Under the pieces are notes generated by a model. It saw only the letters and a list, made by a program, of their open reading frames with translations, was not told the origin of the DNA and ran no database searches. From a bacterium (GTDB taxonomy: Bacteria; Spirochaetota; Leptospiria; Leptospirales; Leptonemataceae): a stretch of DNA of 64,000 nt. The stretch covers positions 62,001 to 126,000 of the forward strand of contig JANSYA010000001.1 of assembly GCA_024742665.1 (NCBI GenBank), read 5' to 3'. Positions 43,940 to 52,669 of this stretch are shown piece by piece. Every line of letters starts with the position of its first letter. Position 1 is the first letter of the stretch. A program made the translations under genes and the position numbers.

Positions 43940-44554
43940 ATGAGTACCAATTCTGATAACAGAACGGCGGACTTCGCCGATTACAGTCGACGGCTCCAGG
44001 CCGTGCTTGCGGCGGAGAACTGGGATTCAACGGCGGCGCTTGCGGATGCGATGTTCGAAGCCTGGGTGAATCGCAAGCGCGTGTATCTGTGCGGCAACGG
44101 CGGTAGCGCCGGAAACGCGATCCATCTCGCGAACGATTTTCTGTACGGCGTGGCGAAAGATCTGGGACCGGGCATGCGAATCCAGGCGCTCCCGGCGAAC
44201 GGAGCCGTGATGACCTGCCTGGCGAACGACATCTCGTACGATGAAGTCTTCGCGGCGCAGCTCGAAGTGCTCGGCGAAGAAGGCGACGTGTTGGTGGTCC
44301 TTTCCGGCAGCGGAAATTCGCCGAATGTAGTGCGGGCGCTGGAGGTCGGGAACAAACTCGGGCTGCGCACCTTCGCGATTCTCGGTTATTCCGGGGGGCG
44401 TTGCAAAGAACTGGCCGAAACGCCGTTGCACTTCGCCGTCGACGATATGCAAATATCGGAAGATTTGCAGTTAGTTGTCGGGCATATGCTCATGCAGACT
44501 CTATACAAACGCATTAAGGCGCACGTTGAATCTCCGGCGGCCGCCAGCAGCTAA
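43940..44554 (+). CDS. SIS-domain isomerase-like protein (GmhA-related)
   Basis: This 204-residue SIS-fold protein is close in length and layout to sedoheptulose-7-phosphate isomerase GmhA (RVYLCGNGGSAGNAIHLAND, VVLSGSGNSPNV, ISEDLQLVVGHMLMQ). The GmhA catalytic residues are not kept. The Glu in HxxxE is Asp (IHLAND), and the C-terminal His lines up with Gln in SEDLQLVVGH. It may isomerise another sugar phosphate or bind one. It opens a group with an SDR, a DHQS-like cyclase, an aldolase and a CMP transferase. A TTGACG is seen at about 43880 in the 74-bp gap, without a clear -10. Confidence 0.8.
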   Translation: MSTNSDNRTADFADYSRRLQAVLAAENWDSTAALADAMFEAWVNRKRVYLCGNGGSAGNAIHLANDFLYGVAKDLGPGMRIQALPANGAVMTCLANDISYDEVFAAQLEVLGEEGDVLVVLSGSGNSPNVVRALEVGNKLGLRTFAILGYSGGRCKELAETPLHFAVDDMQISEDLQLVVGHMLMQTLYKRIKAHVESPAAASS

Positions 44555-44563
44555 GGCGAAGCA

Positions 44564-45292
44564 ATGACGGCGGATTTGAAACAGAAAAAGGCTCTGGTTA
44601 CCGGAGGCACTCGCGGAATCGGAAAGGCCATCGCGGGGGCTCTGGCGGACGCGGGAGCGCAGGTCAGCATTACGGGAACGGCCGCCAGCGGACCCGCAGG
44701 CGAAGAGCACGCGCGATACGAGTATCTGGGAATCGACTTCTCGGATCGCAAAGCGACCGAGGCCTTCGCACAAGAAGCGCGCGCCGGGCGTTACGACATT
44801 CTGATTAATAACGCGGGCATCAATCAAATCGGCGCTTTCGCCGAACTGAAATTCACGGACTTCGATCGCATTATCGAAGTCAATCTGCGGACGCCCTTTC
44901 TTTTGTGCCAGGCGGTCCTGCCGCATATGCAGGAGCGCCAGTGGGGCCGCATCGTTAATATTACTTCAATCTTCGGTATCATCAGCAAAGAATTTCGCGC
45001 GCCGTACTCGACCAGTAAATTCGGGCTCGATGGAATGACGGCGGCCCTCGCGGCCGAAGTCGCGGAGAGCGGAATTCTTGCGAACTGCGTCGCGCCGGGC
45101 TTTACCGATACGGACCTGACTCGACGAGTGCTGGGGGAAGACGGTATCGCCGAGCTCGCGCAGCGAGTGCCCCAGCGCAGACTGGGCCGTCCGGAAGAAG
45201 TCGCATCGCTTGTAACATTTCTGGCGAGTCCGGAAAACTCTTATATCAGCGGTCAAACGATCGCAATCGACGGTGGTTTTACGCGTGTCTGA
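44564..45292 (+). CDS. Short-chain dehydrogenase/reductase (FabG-like fold)
   Basis: This 242-residue classical SDR has [42 protein letters not shown] and [11 protein letters not shown] (Ser, Tyr, Lys triad) and [14 protein letters not shown] at the end. By similarity it would be called a 3-oxoacyl-ACP reductase, but its place between a SIS protein and a DHQS-like cyclase argues for a polyol or sugar-derived substrate. It is followed after four bases by the cyclase gene. Confidence 0.85.
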   Translation: MTADLKQKKALVTGGTRGIGKAIAGALADAGAQVSITGTAASGPAGEEHARYEYLGIDFSDRKATEAFAQEARAGRYDILINNAGINQIGAFAELKFTDFDRIIEVNLRTPFLLCQAVLPHMQERQWGRIVNITSIFGIISKEFRAPYSTSKFGLDGMTAALAAEVAESGILANCVAPGFTDTDLTRRVLGEDGIAELAQRVPQRRLGRPEEVASLVTFLASPENSYISGQTIAIDGGFTRV

Positions 45293-45296
45293 ATCG

Positions 45297-46376
45297 ATGA
45301 AAATAGAATCGCATCGGGGTCCTTACCAGGTGCACTTCGTTCGCGACGCAATCGAACGATTAAAGCAATCCGACCCGGAACGTTCGCACTTGATTCTGGA
45401 TCAGAACGTAGCAAAATTGTATGCGGAGCAACTGAAACCACTGCGAGAAACTCTGGCGTCGGTGCTTGTCATCGAAGCGACCGAATCCGCGAAATCACTT
45501 GAGTCCTTTCCGGAATACGTTTCGCACCTGGTCGCGAATAAAATTCGCAGGAACCACAAGCTGATCGCGATCGGGGGCGGGATTATTCAGGACATCACGT
45601 GTTTTATCGCCCTGACGATTCTCAGGGGCATCCCCTGGAAATTCGTGCCGACGACGCTGCTGGCCCAGGCGGATTCGTGCATTGGTTCGAAGAGTTCGAT
45701 TAACGTCGGCGACGCGAAAAATATCCTGGGTAGCTTTCTGCCGCCGGACGAGATCCTGATCGACGCGGACTTCCTGGAAACTCTGGAGCCCGTCGACGTG
45801 CTTTCCGGCATCGGAGAGATCATCAAAGTGCACGTGATCGACGGGCCGCAGTCTTTCGCCGCTATTCAAAAAGATTACGATCGAATTCGAGCCGATCGGG
45901 AAGTGTTGCGTTCTTATAACTTAAGAGCGCTTGAAATCAAGAAACGAATTATCGAAGAGGACGAATTCGATAAGGGACCGCGCAATGTAATGAACTACGG
46001 TCACAGCTTCGGGCATGCGATTGAGTCGGCGACGAATTTCGCGATCCCGCACGGCCTCGCCGTGACGATCGGAATGGATATGGCGAATTACGTCAGCTCT
46101 CGATTGAAGGTCGGCTCCGAAGCAGTCTTCGCCGGTATGCACCAGGTAATGTTTCGCAATTACGAAAGCCATCGCGAAACCGAAATCCCGCTCGAAGCCT
46201 TTCTGAACGCCATCGGCAAAGACAAAAAGAATCAGGACGGTAAGCTGGGATTGATTCTGCCCGACGCCGATGCGCATCTTGCGAAACACATGGTGCCCAA
46301 TGATCAACTGTTCCAGGCGGCCTGTTCGGATTTTCTGACTCGCGGACGCGTCGAGCAGGCATTAGTCGGGGCTTGA
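45297..46376 (+). CDS. 3-dehydroquinate synthase-like sugar-phosphate cyclase
   Basis: From the ATG at 45297 the protein is 359 residues. The DHQS superfamily pattern is clear: AIGGGIIQDITCFIALTIL, WKFVPTTLLAQADSCIGSKS, AKNILGSFLPP, GIGEIIKVHVI, NYGHSFGHAIE and IPHGLAV. These include the zinc ligands (Glu, His, His) and the substrate lysines. The sequence departs from AroB in many places (QD for GD, CIGSKS for SVGGKT). Superfamily members cyclise DAHP, sedoheptulose 7-phosphate or amino analogues. The gene cluster (SIS, SDR, aldolase, KdsB-like) points to a dedicated glycan precursor pathway and not the shikimate pathway. The substrate is unknown. Confidence 0.82.
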   Translation: MKIESHRGPYQVHFVRDAIERLKQSDPERSHLILDQNVAKLYAEQLKPLRETLASVLVIEATESAKSLESFPEYVSHLVANKIRRNHKLIAIGGGIIQDITCFIALTILRGIPWKFVPTTLLAQADSCIGSKSSINVGDAKNILGSFLPPDEILIDADFLETLEPVDVLSGIGEIIKVHVIDGPQSFAAIQKDYDRIRADREVLRSYNLRALEIKKRIIEEDEFDKGPRNVMNYGHSFGHAIESATNFAIPHGLAVTIGMDMANYVSSRLKVGSEAVFAGMHQVMFRNYESHRETEIPLEAFLNAIGKDKKNQDGKLGLILPDADAHLAKHMVPNDQLFQAACSDFLTRGRVEQALVGA

Positions 46377-46427
46377 ACGATCGCCGTTGTCGATTGTAGA
46401 AACGATCAGAAAAGCGAATATAATAGA

Positions 46428-47186
46428 ATGAAATCTAAGGCGATCGAAATCAAGCAGGCGCTGAAGTCCGGAAAACCTTCGATCGGAAGCTGGATGCAGA
46501 TTCCGGATTCGTCCGTGGCGGAGATCATGGGAGCGGCGGGTTACGACTGGGTCGCCGTCGATCTGGAACATGGACTCTTTTCGAAAGGCCTGCTGCCGGA
46601 TATCTTTCGCGCCCTGGAGCTCGGCGGCACTGTACCGGTGGCGCGCGTGGGATTGAACGAAGCGCTGGGAATCAAACACGCGCTCGAAGCGGGCGCGCGA
46701 GGCGTGATCGTACCGATGATCGAATCGCGCGCGGCGATGGAGCGGGCCGTGGAGTCGGCTCTGTATACCCCCCGGGGCAAGCGGGGCGTGGGATTTTCGC
46801 GGGCCAGCCTGTTTGGAAAGAACTTCGAAGATCACCTGCAGCGCTGCGATGACGAATTGATTCTGGTGGCGCAAATCGAAGATATTCGGGCGGTCCGCGA
46901 GATTCAAGAAATCGCGCAGACGCCCGGCCTCGACGCGATGATGGTCGGGCCCTACGATCTTTCTGCATCTATGAATTTGACGGGACAATTCGAGCATCCG
47001 GATTTTCTTGCCGCAGTGGGGGAGATTCGCGCAGCGGCCCGGTCGGCGGAAGTCGCCATGGGGATGCACGTGGTCCAACCGGTTCCGAAAAATCTGGCGG
47101 CCAGCGTCGCCGACGGCAATCAGTGGATTGCGTACGCGACCGACGCGATCTTCCTGCACAAAAACGCGGAGCGACCAGCCCTCTGA
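46428..47186 (+). CDS. HpcH/HpaI-family class II pyruvate aldolase
   Basis: This 252-residue enzyme belongs to the HpaI/GarL family of metal-dependent aldolases that join pyruvate to an aldehyde, giving 2-keto-3-deoxy acids. Motifs: GSWMQIPDSSVAEIM, WVAVDLEHGLF (catalytic His region, HG), GVIVPMIESRAAM, ILVAQIEDIRAV (metal Glu) and MMVGPYDLSASMN (metal Asp). Next to a KdsB-like CMP transferase it may make a 3-deoxy-2-ulosonic acid from pyruvate, bypassing the usual PEP-dependent synthase. That link is inferred from position. Confidence 0.88.
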   Translation: MKSKAIEIKQALKSGKPSIGSWMQIPDSSVAEIMGAAGYDWVAVDLEHGLFSKGLLPDIFRALELGGTVPVARVGLNEALGIKHALEAGARGVIVPMIESRAAMERAVESALYTPRGKRGVGFSRASLFGKNFEDHLQRCDDELILVAQIEDIRAVREIQEIAQTPGLDAMMVGPYDLSASMNLTGQFEHPDFLAAVGEIRAAARSAEVAMGMHVVQPVPKNLAASVADGNQWIAYATDAIFLHKNAERPAL

Positions 47187-47221
47187 GGAGGCGCCCGCAC
47201 TGACCTGAGGTTATTATATTT

Positions 47222-47992
47222 ATGTCAGAAAAAGCGAATCTGAAAATCGCGGCGATTATACCCGCGCGCATGGGGGCGACTCGTTTCCCGGGCAAACCCC
47301 TGGCGGACATTCTCGGTCTGCCGATGATCGAACACATTCGCAGACGGGTGGCCCTGAATGAGAACCTGGATCAGGTGATCGTCGCGACCTGCGATCAGGA
47401 GATTTACGATGTGGTCGTCGCGAACGGCGGCGAGTGCATCATGACCTCGTCGGCTCACGAGCGCTGTACGGATCGCGTGGCCGAGGCCGCGGTCAAAGTC
47501 GACGCGGATATTATTATCAACGTGCAGGGCGACGAACCCTTCGTGAATCCGGATATACTCGACGATCTGGTGAAACCCTTTTACGACGAACCCGGAATCC
47601 TCAGTACGAATTTGCTTGGTCGCATTGTGAGCGAAGAAGAATTCGAAACCGTCAACGAAGTCAAAACCGTAATCAATCTGGCCGGCAACGTAATCTATTT
47701 TTCGCGCGAACCGATCCCTTCGCGCAGAAAGGCGCCGGCCGGCGATTTCGAAAAGCTCAAGCAGCTGGGTTTGATCGCATTCACGAAAGACTTCTTGCTC
47801 AAGTTTACCGCTCTCCCCGAGACTCCCCTGGAGCGCCTGGAGTCGGTCGACATGCTCAGAGTCATCGAGCACGGCTACACAATCCGGGGCGTGATCACGA
47901 GCGAACGCACTGTATCGGTCGATACGCCGCAGGAATTAGATGAAGCGATCCGCCTGATGAAAGACGACGTCATTAAAGAACGTTATATGTAG
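47222..47992 (+). CDS. CMP-3-deoxy-ulosonate cytidylyltransferase, KdsB-like
   Basis: This 256-residue enzyme has KIAAIIPARMGATRFPGKPL, the CTP-binding loop of KdsB, and INVQGDEPFVNPDIL, the diagnostic QGDEP motif. A C-terminal VSVDTPQELDEAI follows. It activates Kdo or a Kdo-like acid with CTP. The cell's normal kdsB would usually lie with lipid A/core genes, so a dedicated paralogue for the product of the adjacent aldolase is likely. It is the third CMP-ulosonate synthetase in the window. Confidence 0.88.
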   Translation: MSEKANLKIAAIIPARMGATRFPGKPLADILGLPMIEHIRRRVALNENLDQVIVATCDQEIYDVVVANGGECIMTSSAHERCTDRVAEAAVKVDADIIINVQGDEPFVNPDILDDLVKPFYDEPGILSTNLLGRIVSEEEFETVNEVKTVINLAGNVIYFSREPIPSRRKAPAGDFEKLKQLGLIAFTKDFLLKFTALPETPLERLESVDMLRVIEHGYTIRGVITSERTVSVDTPQELDEAIRLMKDDVIKERYM

Positions 47993-48026
47993 ATCTGATT
48001 CTTCGGGAACACGAATTTATAATAGC

Positions 48027-49085
48027 ATGTCGAAACCAGAAGAATACCAGAGCAAACAACTGCGAGTCGGAATCGCGGGCTACGGCGTGGTCGGCAAGCG
48101 CAGACATCAGTTTATCGATGCACACCCGGCTCTGAAAACCGTCGCCGTTTGCGACAAAGTATACGCCTCAGAACCGAAGCCGGTTCGAAAAGAGGGCGGC
48201 GGACTCATCGTACACGAAGACTATCGTGAGTTGCTTGCAGAAGACCTGGACGTGCTCTTCGTCTGTCTGCCAAACTATATCGCGCCGGAAGTTACGATTG
48301 CGGGCCTTGAAAAAGGACTGCACGTTTTCTGCGAGAAGCCTCCGGGCCGGACCGTCGCCGATATGGAGCGAGTGATCGCGGTCGCTCAGTCCTGTCCGGA
48401 GCTGAAATTAAAATACGGCTTTAATCATCGCTATCACGACTCGGTGCGCGACGCGCTCAAAATCGTAGAATCGGGCGAGATGGGCCCGATCGTGAATATG
48501 CGCGGCGTCTACGGGAAGGGCATGATCATTCCGTATGAAGAAGGCGGCTGGCGCTCCGAGCGCCGCTATGCGGGCGGCGGGATTTTGCTGGATCAGGGCA
48601 TTCACATGCTGGATCTGCTGCGTTTGTTCGGCGGCGATTTTTCAGAAGTGAAGAGCTTTATTTCCAACGATTATTGGAAATTCGACGTCGAGGATAACGC
48701 GTACGCGATCCTGCGAAGCCAGAGCGGCGTCGTCGCGATGTTGCACTCCAGCGCGACTCAGTGGCAGCATCGCTTTTCCCTGGAGATCGCCTTCGCCCAG
48801 GGCTATTTGAAACTGGAAGGGATTCTTTCCGGCACCAAAAGCTACGGCGAAGAAGTCCTGATGGTCGGTCGTCGCACCGACGAGACTACGGGAAATCTAA
48901 CCAACACCACTACCAGATATTTGCAGGATAATTCCTGGCGCGACGAGATCAACGAATTCGCTGGCGCAATCACAGGCGGGGATCCTGTGCGGCACGGTCT
49001 GGCGAACGACGCCCTGGAGACGATGCGTTTATTGGATCGTATTTACAAGGCCGACGGAAGCTGGACCGAAAAGTGGGACGATTGA
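48027..49085 (+). CDS. Gfo/Idh/MocA-family oxidoreductase
   Basis: This 352-residue NAD(P)-dependent sugar oxidoreductase begins LRVGIAGYGVVGKRRHQFI (Rossmann GxGxxG). FCEKPPGRTVADMERV carries the conserved EKP motif, and GGGILLDQGIHMLDLLRLFGG is the active-site helix of the family (Asp and His). It probably oxidises or reduces a hydroxyl on a nucleotide sugar or cyclitol. It follows the KdsB-like gene by 34 bp and may belong to the same pathway. It is also the last gene of that apparent module. Confidence 0.85.
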   Translation: MSKPEEYQSKQLRVGIAGYGVVGKRRHQFIDAHPALKTVAVCDKVYASEPKPVRKEGGGLIVHEDYRELLAEDLDVLFVCLPNYIAPEVTIAGLEKGLHVFCEKPPGRTVADMERVIAVAQSCPELKLKYGFNHRYHDSVRDALKIVESGEMGPIVNMRGVYGKGMIIPYEEGGWRSERRYAGGGILLDQGIHMLDLLRLFGGDFSEVKSFISNDYWKFDVEDNAYAILRSQSGVVAMLHSSATQWQHRFSLEIAFAQGYLKLEGILSGTKSYGEEVLMVGRRTDETTGNLTNTTTRYLQDNSWRDEINEFAGAITGGDPVRHGLANDALETMRLLDRIYKADGSWTEKWDD

Positions 49086-49104
49086 TCGTCTCTCCGCTTT
49101 GCTT

Positions 49105-50079
49105 ATGAAAGAAAACGAAATTCGCCCGAAAGAGATTTTCGAAGAGTATTTGCGCCTGAGCCGCCTCGATGCCGAAGCGATGGATCGCAGCGATCTGGTC
49201 GACGTGCAGTGCGTGGCCTGCGGTTCGGAGGCTTCGCGGGAACATTTGCGAAAAAACGACTTTCAGTACCATCTCTGCGATGAGTGCGGCAGCCTGTACT
49301 GCAATCCGCGTCCGTCAGAAGCGGCCCTCGATAAATTATACGAAAACAGCGAATCCGCGCGCTTCTGGGCCACGCGTTTTTTTCCGGCGGTCGCCGAAGC
49401 GCGCCGGGAGAAACTCTTTCGCCCCAAAGCGGAACAGGTCAAAGCGCTGTGCGACTCAGCCGGTTTGACCATCGAAACGATCTGCGACGTCGGCGCGGGC
49501 TACGGTATTTTTCTGGAAGAGCTGGCGAAAGTATTTCCCGGCGTTAAGTTGTACGGAGTCGAACCTTCGCCTGAGCTGAGCGAGCGCTGCCGGGAGGCCG
49601 GCATCGAAACTTTCGAAGGCATGGCGGAAGATTCCGGCGAGTGGGCGGGGCGCTTCGACCTGGTGATCAGCTCCGAAGTCATCGAACACGTTTTTACGCC
49701 GCGCAGATTCGTCGAAGCGGTGGCGAGGCTCGTGCGACCCGGCGGTCATATGCTGCTGACCGGTCTCGGTTACGAAGGCTTCGATATTCTGACGCTGCAG
49801 GAAAAATCGAACAGCATCTTTCCTCCGCATCATATCAATTTCATAAGCATCGCCGGCTTCGAGCGGTTGTTTACGGCCTGCGGTCTGACGGACGTCGCCG
49901 TGCATACGCCGGGCAAGCTGGACGTGGACATCGTGCGAAACAGCGGTCAGGGCGGAGAATTCTTTCGCGTGCTGGCGGAGCGCGGCGAAGAAGCCATCGC
50001 GGATTTGCAGGCGCTGTTGGTGAAACACAAGCTCAGTTCGCACATCTGGGCGCTGGCGAAAAAGCCGGAGGAGGGCTGA
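49105..50079 (+). CDS. SAM-dependent methyltransferase with zinc-ribbon start
   Basis: From the ATG at 49105 the protein is 324 residues. Residues near 35-65 hold CVACGSEASREH and LCDECGSLYCNPRP, a zinc-binding CxxC pair. The SAM site is TICDVGAGYGIFLEEL, followed by FDLVISSEVIEHVFTPRRF. It is a second copy of the layout seen at 38630. Its last bases include GGAGGAGGG, a very strong ribosome site that serves the next gene, which begins only three bases after this stop and in the same frame. Confidence 0.85.
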   Translation: MKENEIRPKEIFEEYLRLSRLDAEAMDRSDLVDVQCVACGSEASREHLRKNDFQYHLCDECGSLYCNPRPSEAALDKLYENSESARFWATRFFPAVAEARREKLFRPKAEQVKALCDSAGLTIETICDVGAGYGIFLEELAKVFPGVKLYGVEPSPELSERCREAGIETFEGMAEDSGEWAGRFDLVISSEVIEHVFTPRRFVEAVARLVRPGGHMLLTGLGYEGFDILTLQEKSNSIFPPHHINFISIAGFERLFTACGLTDVAVHTPGKLDVDIVRNSGQGGEFFRVLAERGEEAIADLQALLVKHKLSSHIWALAKKPEEG

Positions 50080-50085
50080 GTCCTG
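50067..50085 (+). promoter_or_regulatory. Strong Shine-Dalgarno before a non-standard CTG start
   Basis: GGAGGAGGG at 50067-50075 lies inside the end of the methyltransferase gene. Eight bases beyond GGAGGAGG comes CTG at 50083, in frame with the downstream gene. No ATG, GTG or TTG exists in that frame between the stop at 50077-50079 and the ATG at 50206. The site therefore argues for CTG initiation (or read-through of the TGA). Confidence 0.6.
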
Positions 50086-50892
50086 GTTTCACTCGCGGGA
50101 TTTATTGACGGATTTAAGCCGCGCGTTCGCGCTATTGAGCGGCTGCGGAATTCGCGGGCCGGTCAGCGCTGTTTTATCGTCGGCAATGGACCGTCGCTGA
50201 AGCAAATGGATCTTCGACCGCTCGCGAACGAAGACGTTTTCGTTACGAATTTATTCGCATTGCATCCGGAGCTTGAAGTTGTGCGACCGGAGTTCTATTG
50301 TCTCAGCGATTGGGTGCACTGGAAAAACGATCGTTTCTTGCCGGAAATTCGAGAGACGATGCGCAAGCTGCCCGATACGAAATTCTTTCTGGAAATCACG
50401 GCTTCGCCGGCCGTCGAAAACGAGCGCAAAGAAAATCCGGAAATTCTCAATCGGGAACGGATCTATTATCTTACGGTCGACGGCGACTATACCGCCTGGG
50501 ATAATCAATATTCCGCCGAATTAAACGCGGGCGGACGGCCGGCGACGGTCGCCTGGGGCAAAACGGTCGTTCTGGATTTCTGCGTGCCTGTCGCTGAATT
50601 CCTGGGTTACAGCGAGATTTACTTAATCGGAAACGACTACAACTGGAACCTCGAAAAGAAAGCGGATCTGGCCGAGGGTTATTTCTACGATATAAAAAAG
50701 GATTCGCGCGGCCTGATTGAATCGCCGGATCACATCGAACAGACTCGCAACGACGAGCATGTGCGCCTCATTCTAAAAAGTTTTGAACTGGTACAGGCCG
50801 GCATGCAGAGTCGAGGGCGATCGATGTACAACGCGGGAATCGGCGGCGCCCTCGACGTGATTCCCCGCGTGAAATACGAAGACCTGTTTTAA
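50083..50892 (+). CDS. DUF115/MptE-like protein, probable CTG start
   Basis: The first ATG in this frame (50206) would cut off the family hallmark RCFIVGNGPSLKQMDL, which is encoded upstream from about 50170. Extending to the CTG at 50083, behind an excellent GGAGGAGG, gives 269 residues and a normal N-terminus. The family (6-hydroxymethylpterin pyrophosphokinase MptE-like, also seen beside nonulosonate transferase genes) contains conserved blocks FVTNLFALHPE, EFYCLSDWVHW, VLDFCVPVAEFLGYSEIYLIGND and YNAGIGGALDVIPRV. In glycan loci its role is unclear; some relatives are linked to sialic or pseudaminic acid transfer. The preceding TGA is in the same frame. Confidence 0.7.
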   Translation: MVSLAGFIDGFKPRVRAIERLRNSRAGQRCFIVGNGPSLKQMDLRPLANEDVFVTNLFALHPELEVVRPEFYCLSDWVHWKNDRFLPEIRETMRKLPDTKFFLEITASPAVENERKENPEILNRERIYYLTVDGDYTAWDNQYSAELNAGGRPATVAWGKTVVLDFCVPVAEFLGYSEIYLIGNDYNWNLEKKADLAEGYFYDIKKDSRGLIESPDHIEQTRNDEHVRLILKSFELVQAGMQSRGRSMYNAGIGGALDVIPRVKYEDLF

Positions 50893-50935
50893 TTTATCGA
50901 ATCGAGGCCGGCCGCCACAGGCCTGGTTTTATTGC

Positions 50936-51736
50936 ATGTTAAGATACTTAAAAAGACTCGCGCACCCGCTTCTGAACGCCGTCGCGCACCGATCATTCTT
51001 TCGAAATACGGTTTCGGAACGACCTGAAAATTTCGTCATCACGCACCGGGTTCCGGTCGGCGAAAAAGAGATTCGAGTTTTCGGCTACGGTGCGGTTTGT
51101 CGTTGGCGGGCGGATACGCTCCTGTCGAAAGAACCGGAAACGATCGAATGGATGAAGGGCTTCGCGACCGGGGAGACGCTCTGGGACGTTGGCGCGAATA
51201 TTGGCGTCTATACTCTGTATGCCGCGGCGATTCGCGGTTGCAAAGTGGCGGCCTTCGAGCCGGCCGCGCAAAATTATTATATTCTGAATAAGAATATCGA
51301 ACTGAACAGGCTTGCGGCAAGCGTGCGGGCTTTCCCCATCGCGTTCTCGTATGGATTTCGCGCCTCGTCCTTCACAATGAGCAACCTGGAAGGCGGAGCC
51401 GCGCTTTCCACGATTGAGGACGATCCGGAGGTGAGCGCAAATTTTACCCAGGGATTGATGGCTCTGAGTCTTGACGAATTCGTCGAACGAGGAGGCACGA
51501 CCTTCCCGGATCATCTCAAGATCGACGTCGACGGAGAAGAGCATAATATCCTGCTGGGCGGAAAAAAACTTCTGGCCGACGGGCGCCTGAAGACGCTTTT
51601 GATCGAACTGGACGAAGACGAAACGAATTTCGCGGAATCACTCGAACTAATTCGTGCGGCTGGTTTTAAGAATACAGGCGAAGGTCAGGCGGACGACGGT
51701 AATCGAATTCGGAATTTTATATTTCGAAAAGGCTGA
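50936..51736 (+). CDS. FkbM-family methyltransferase
   Basis: This 266-residue FkbM-type O-methyltransferase has SAM motif LWDVGANIGVYTLYAA, AFEPAAQNYYILNKNIELN, and HLKIDVDGEEHNILLGG, the conserved post-motif of the family. Such enzymes methylate sugar hydroxyls in O-antigens and antibiotics. It is one of three clear FkbM members here (also 55215 and 61207), with a related protein at 54205. The acceptor is unknown. Confidence 0.87.
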   Translation: MLRYLKRLAHPLLNAVAHRSFFRNTVSERPENFVITHRVPVGEKEIRVFGYGAVCRWRADTLLSKEPETIEWMKGFATGETLWDVGANIGVYTLYAAAIRGCKVAAFEPAAQNYYILNKNIELNRLAASVRAFPIAFSYGFRASSFTMSNLEGGAALSTIEDDPEVSANFTQGLMALSLDEFVERGGTTFPDHLKIDVDGEEHNILLGGKKLLADGRLKTLLIELDEDETNFAESLELIRAAGFKNTGEGQADDGNRIRNFIFRKG

Positions 51737-51802
51737 AGGAAGTGATTCAGCGAGGCCGCACTCATCGCGTAGACGGTCACCAGGGGTACGACGACAAAGG
51801 GC

Positions 51803-52669
51803 ATGAGCACAGCACGCAAAATAATGATCACCGGCTCGGCGGGATTCATCGGTCAGCATCTGCGCGAAGCGCTGGCGCAGGCGAATCCCGACGATGAATT
51901 AGTTCCCGTCGGATCGCCGCGCAGCGCGGGCGAAGACTTGATCAAGATCGATCTCGGCGATAAAGCGGCGGTGGAGCGCTTGATTCAAGAGCGGCGGCCG
52001 ACGCATATCGTACATCTGGCCGGTAACAAAAATTTGGGCTACTGCGAGCGGAACGCGGACGAGGTGCGGCCGATCAATCTGGAGTCGACGCAAACGATCT
52101 GCGAAGCGATGCCCGCCGACTGTCGCCTGGTGTTTTTATCTTCCGACTACGTATTCGACGGCGAACGCGGCAACTACGCCGAGACCGACGAGCCCGCGCC
52201 CGGCACCGTTTACGGCAGCATGAAGTACGAATCCGAGCGCATGATTCAGAAAAGCTGCGAACGTTATACGATCATTCGCACCGGCGGAGTCTACGGCGTC
52301 GGCGGCCGTTTCTTCGACTGGATTCTGGACAGTCTGAAAGGCGACGGTCGAGTCGAAGCTTTCGTTGATACCAGGTTTACGCCGACCTATATCGGCGATC
52401 TGCTGCGCGTAATTCTGAGCGTTCTGGACGCGGACGACAACGCTCTGTATCATGTAGCCGGTCCGGTTTCAGTTTCGCGCTATGAAATGGCCTGCGCCGT
52501 CGCGCGGACTCTGGGCGAAGACGAAAGCCGGGTCGACAAATCGAGCGTCGCCGACAGCGGGATGCTGATTCCCGCGGACAATTCGCTGAATAGCGATTGG
52601 ACCCGCAAGCGCCTGGGAGAGACTTTCACCGGCGTCGTCGAAGGCATTCCGCTGGTGCTGGGAAATTAA
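51803..52669 (+). CDS. NAD-dependent sugar reductase/epimerase, RmlD-like
   Basis: This 288-residue extended SDR begins KIMITGSAGFIGQHLREAL. HIVHLAGNKNLGYCERNADEV, FLSSDYVFDGERGNYAETD and TVYGSMKYESERMI (YxxxK) follow the pattern of RmlD-type 4-reductases (SSDYVFDG is diagnostic). It would reduce a 4-keto nucleotide sugar. No rmlABC genes are present, so dTDP-rhamnose is not implied; a GDP- or UDP-linked keto sugar is possible. The stop overlaps the next ATG by one base. Confidence 0.85.
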   Translation: MSTARKIMITGSAGFIGQHLREALAQANPDDELVPVGSPRSAGEDLIKIDLGDKAAVERLIQERRPTHIVHLAGNKNLGYCERNADEVRPINLESTQTICEAMPADCRLVFLSSDYVFDGERGNYAETDEPAPGTVYGSMKYESERMIQKSCERYTIIRTGGVYGVGGRFFDWILDSLKGDGRVEAFVDTRFTPTYIGDLLRVILSVLDADDNALYHVAGPVSVSRYEMACAVARTLGEDESRVDKSSVADSGMLIPADNSLNSDWTRKRLGETFTGVVEGIPLVLGN

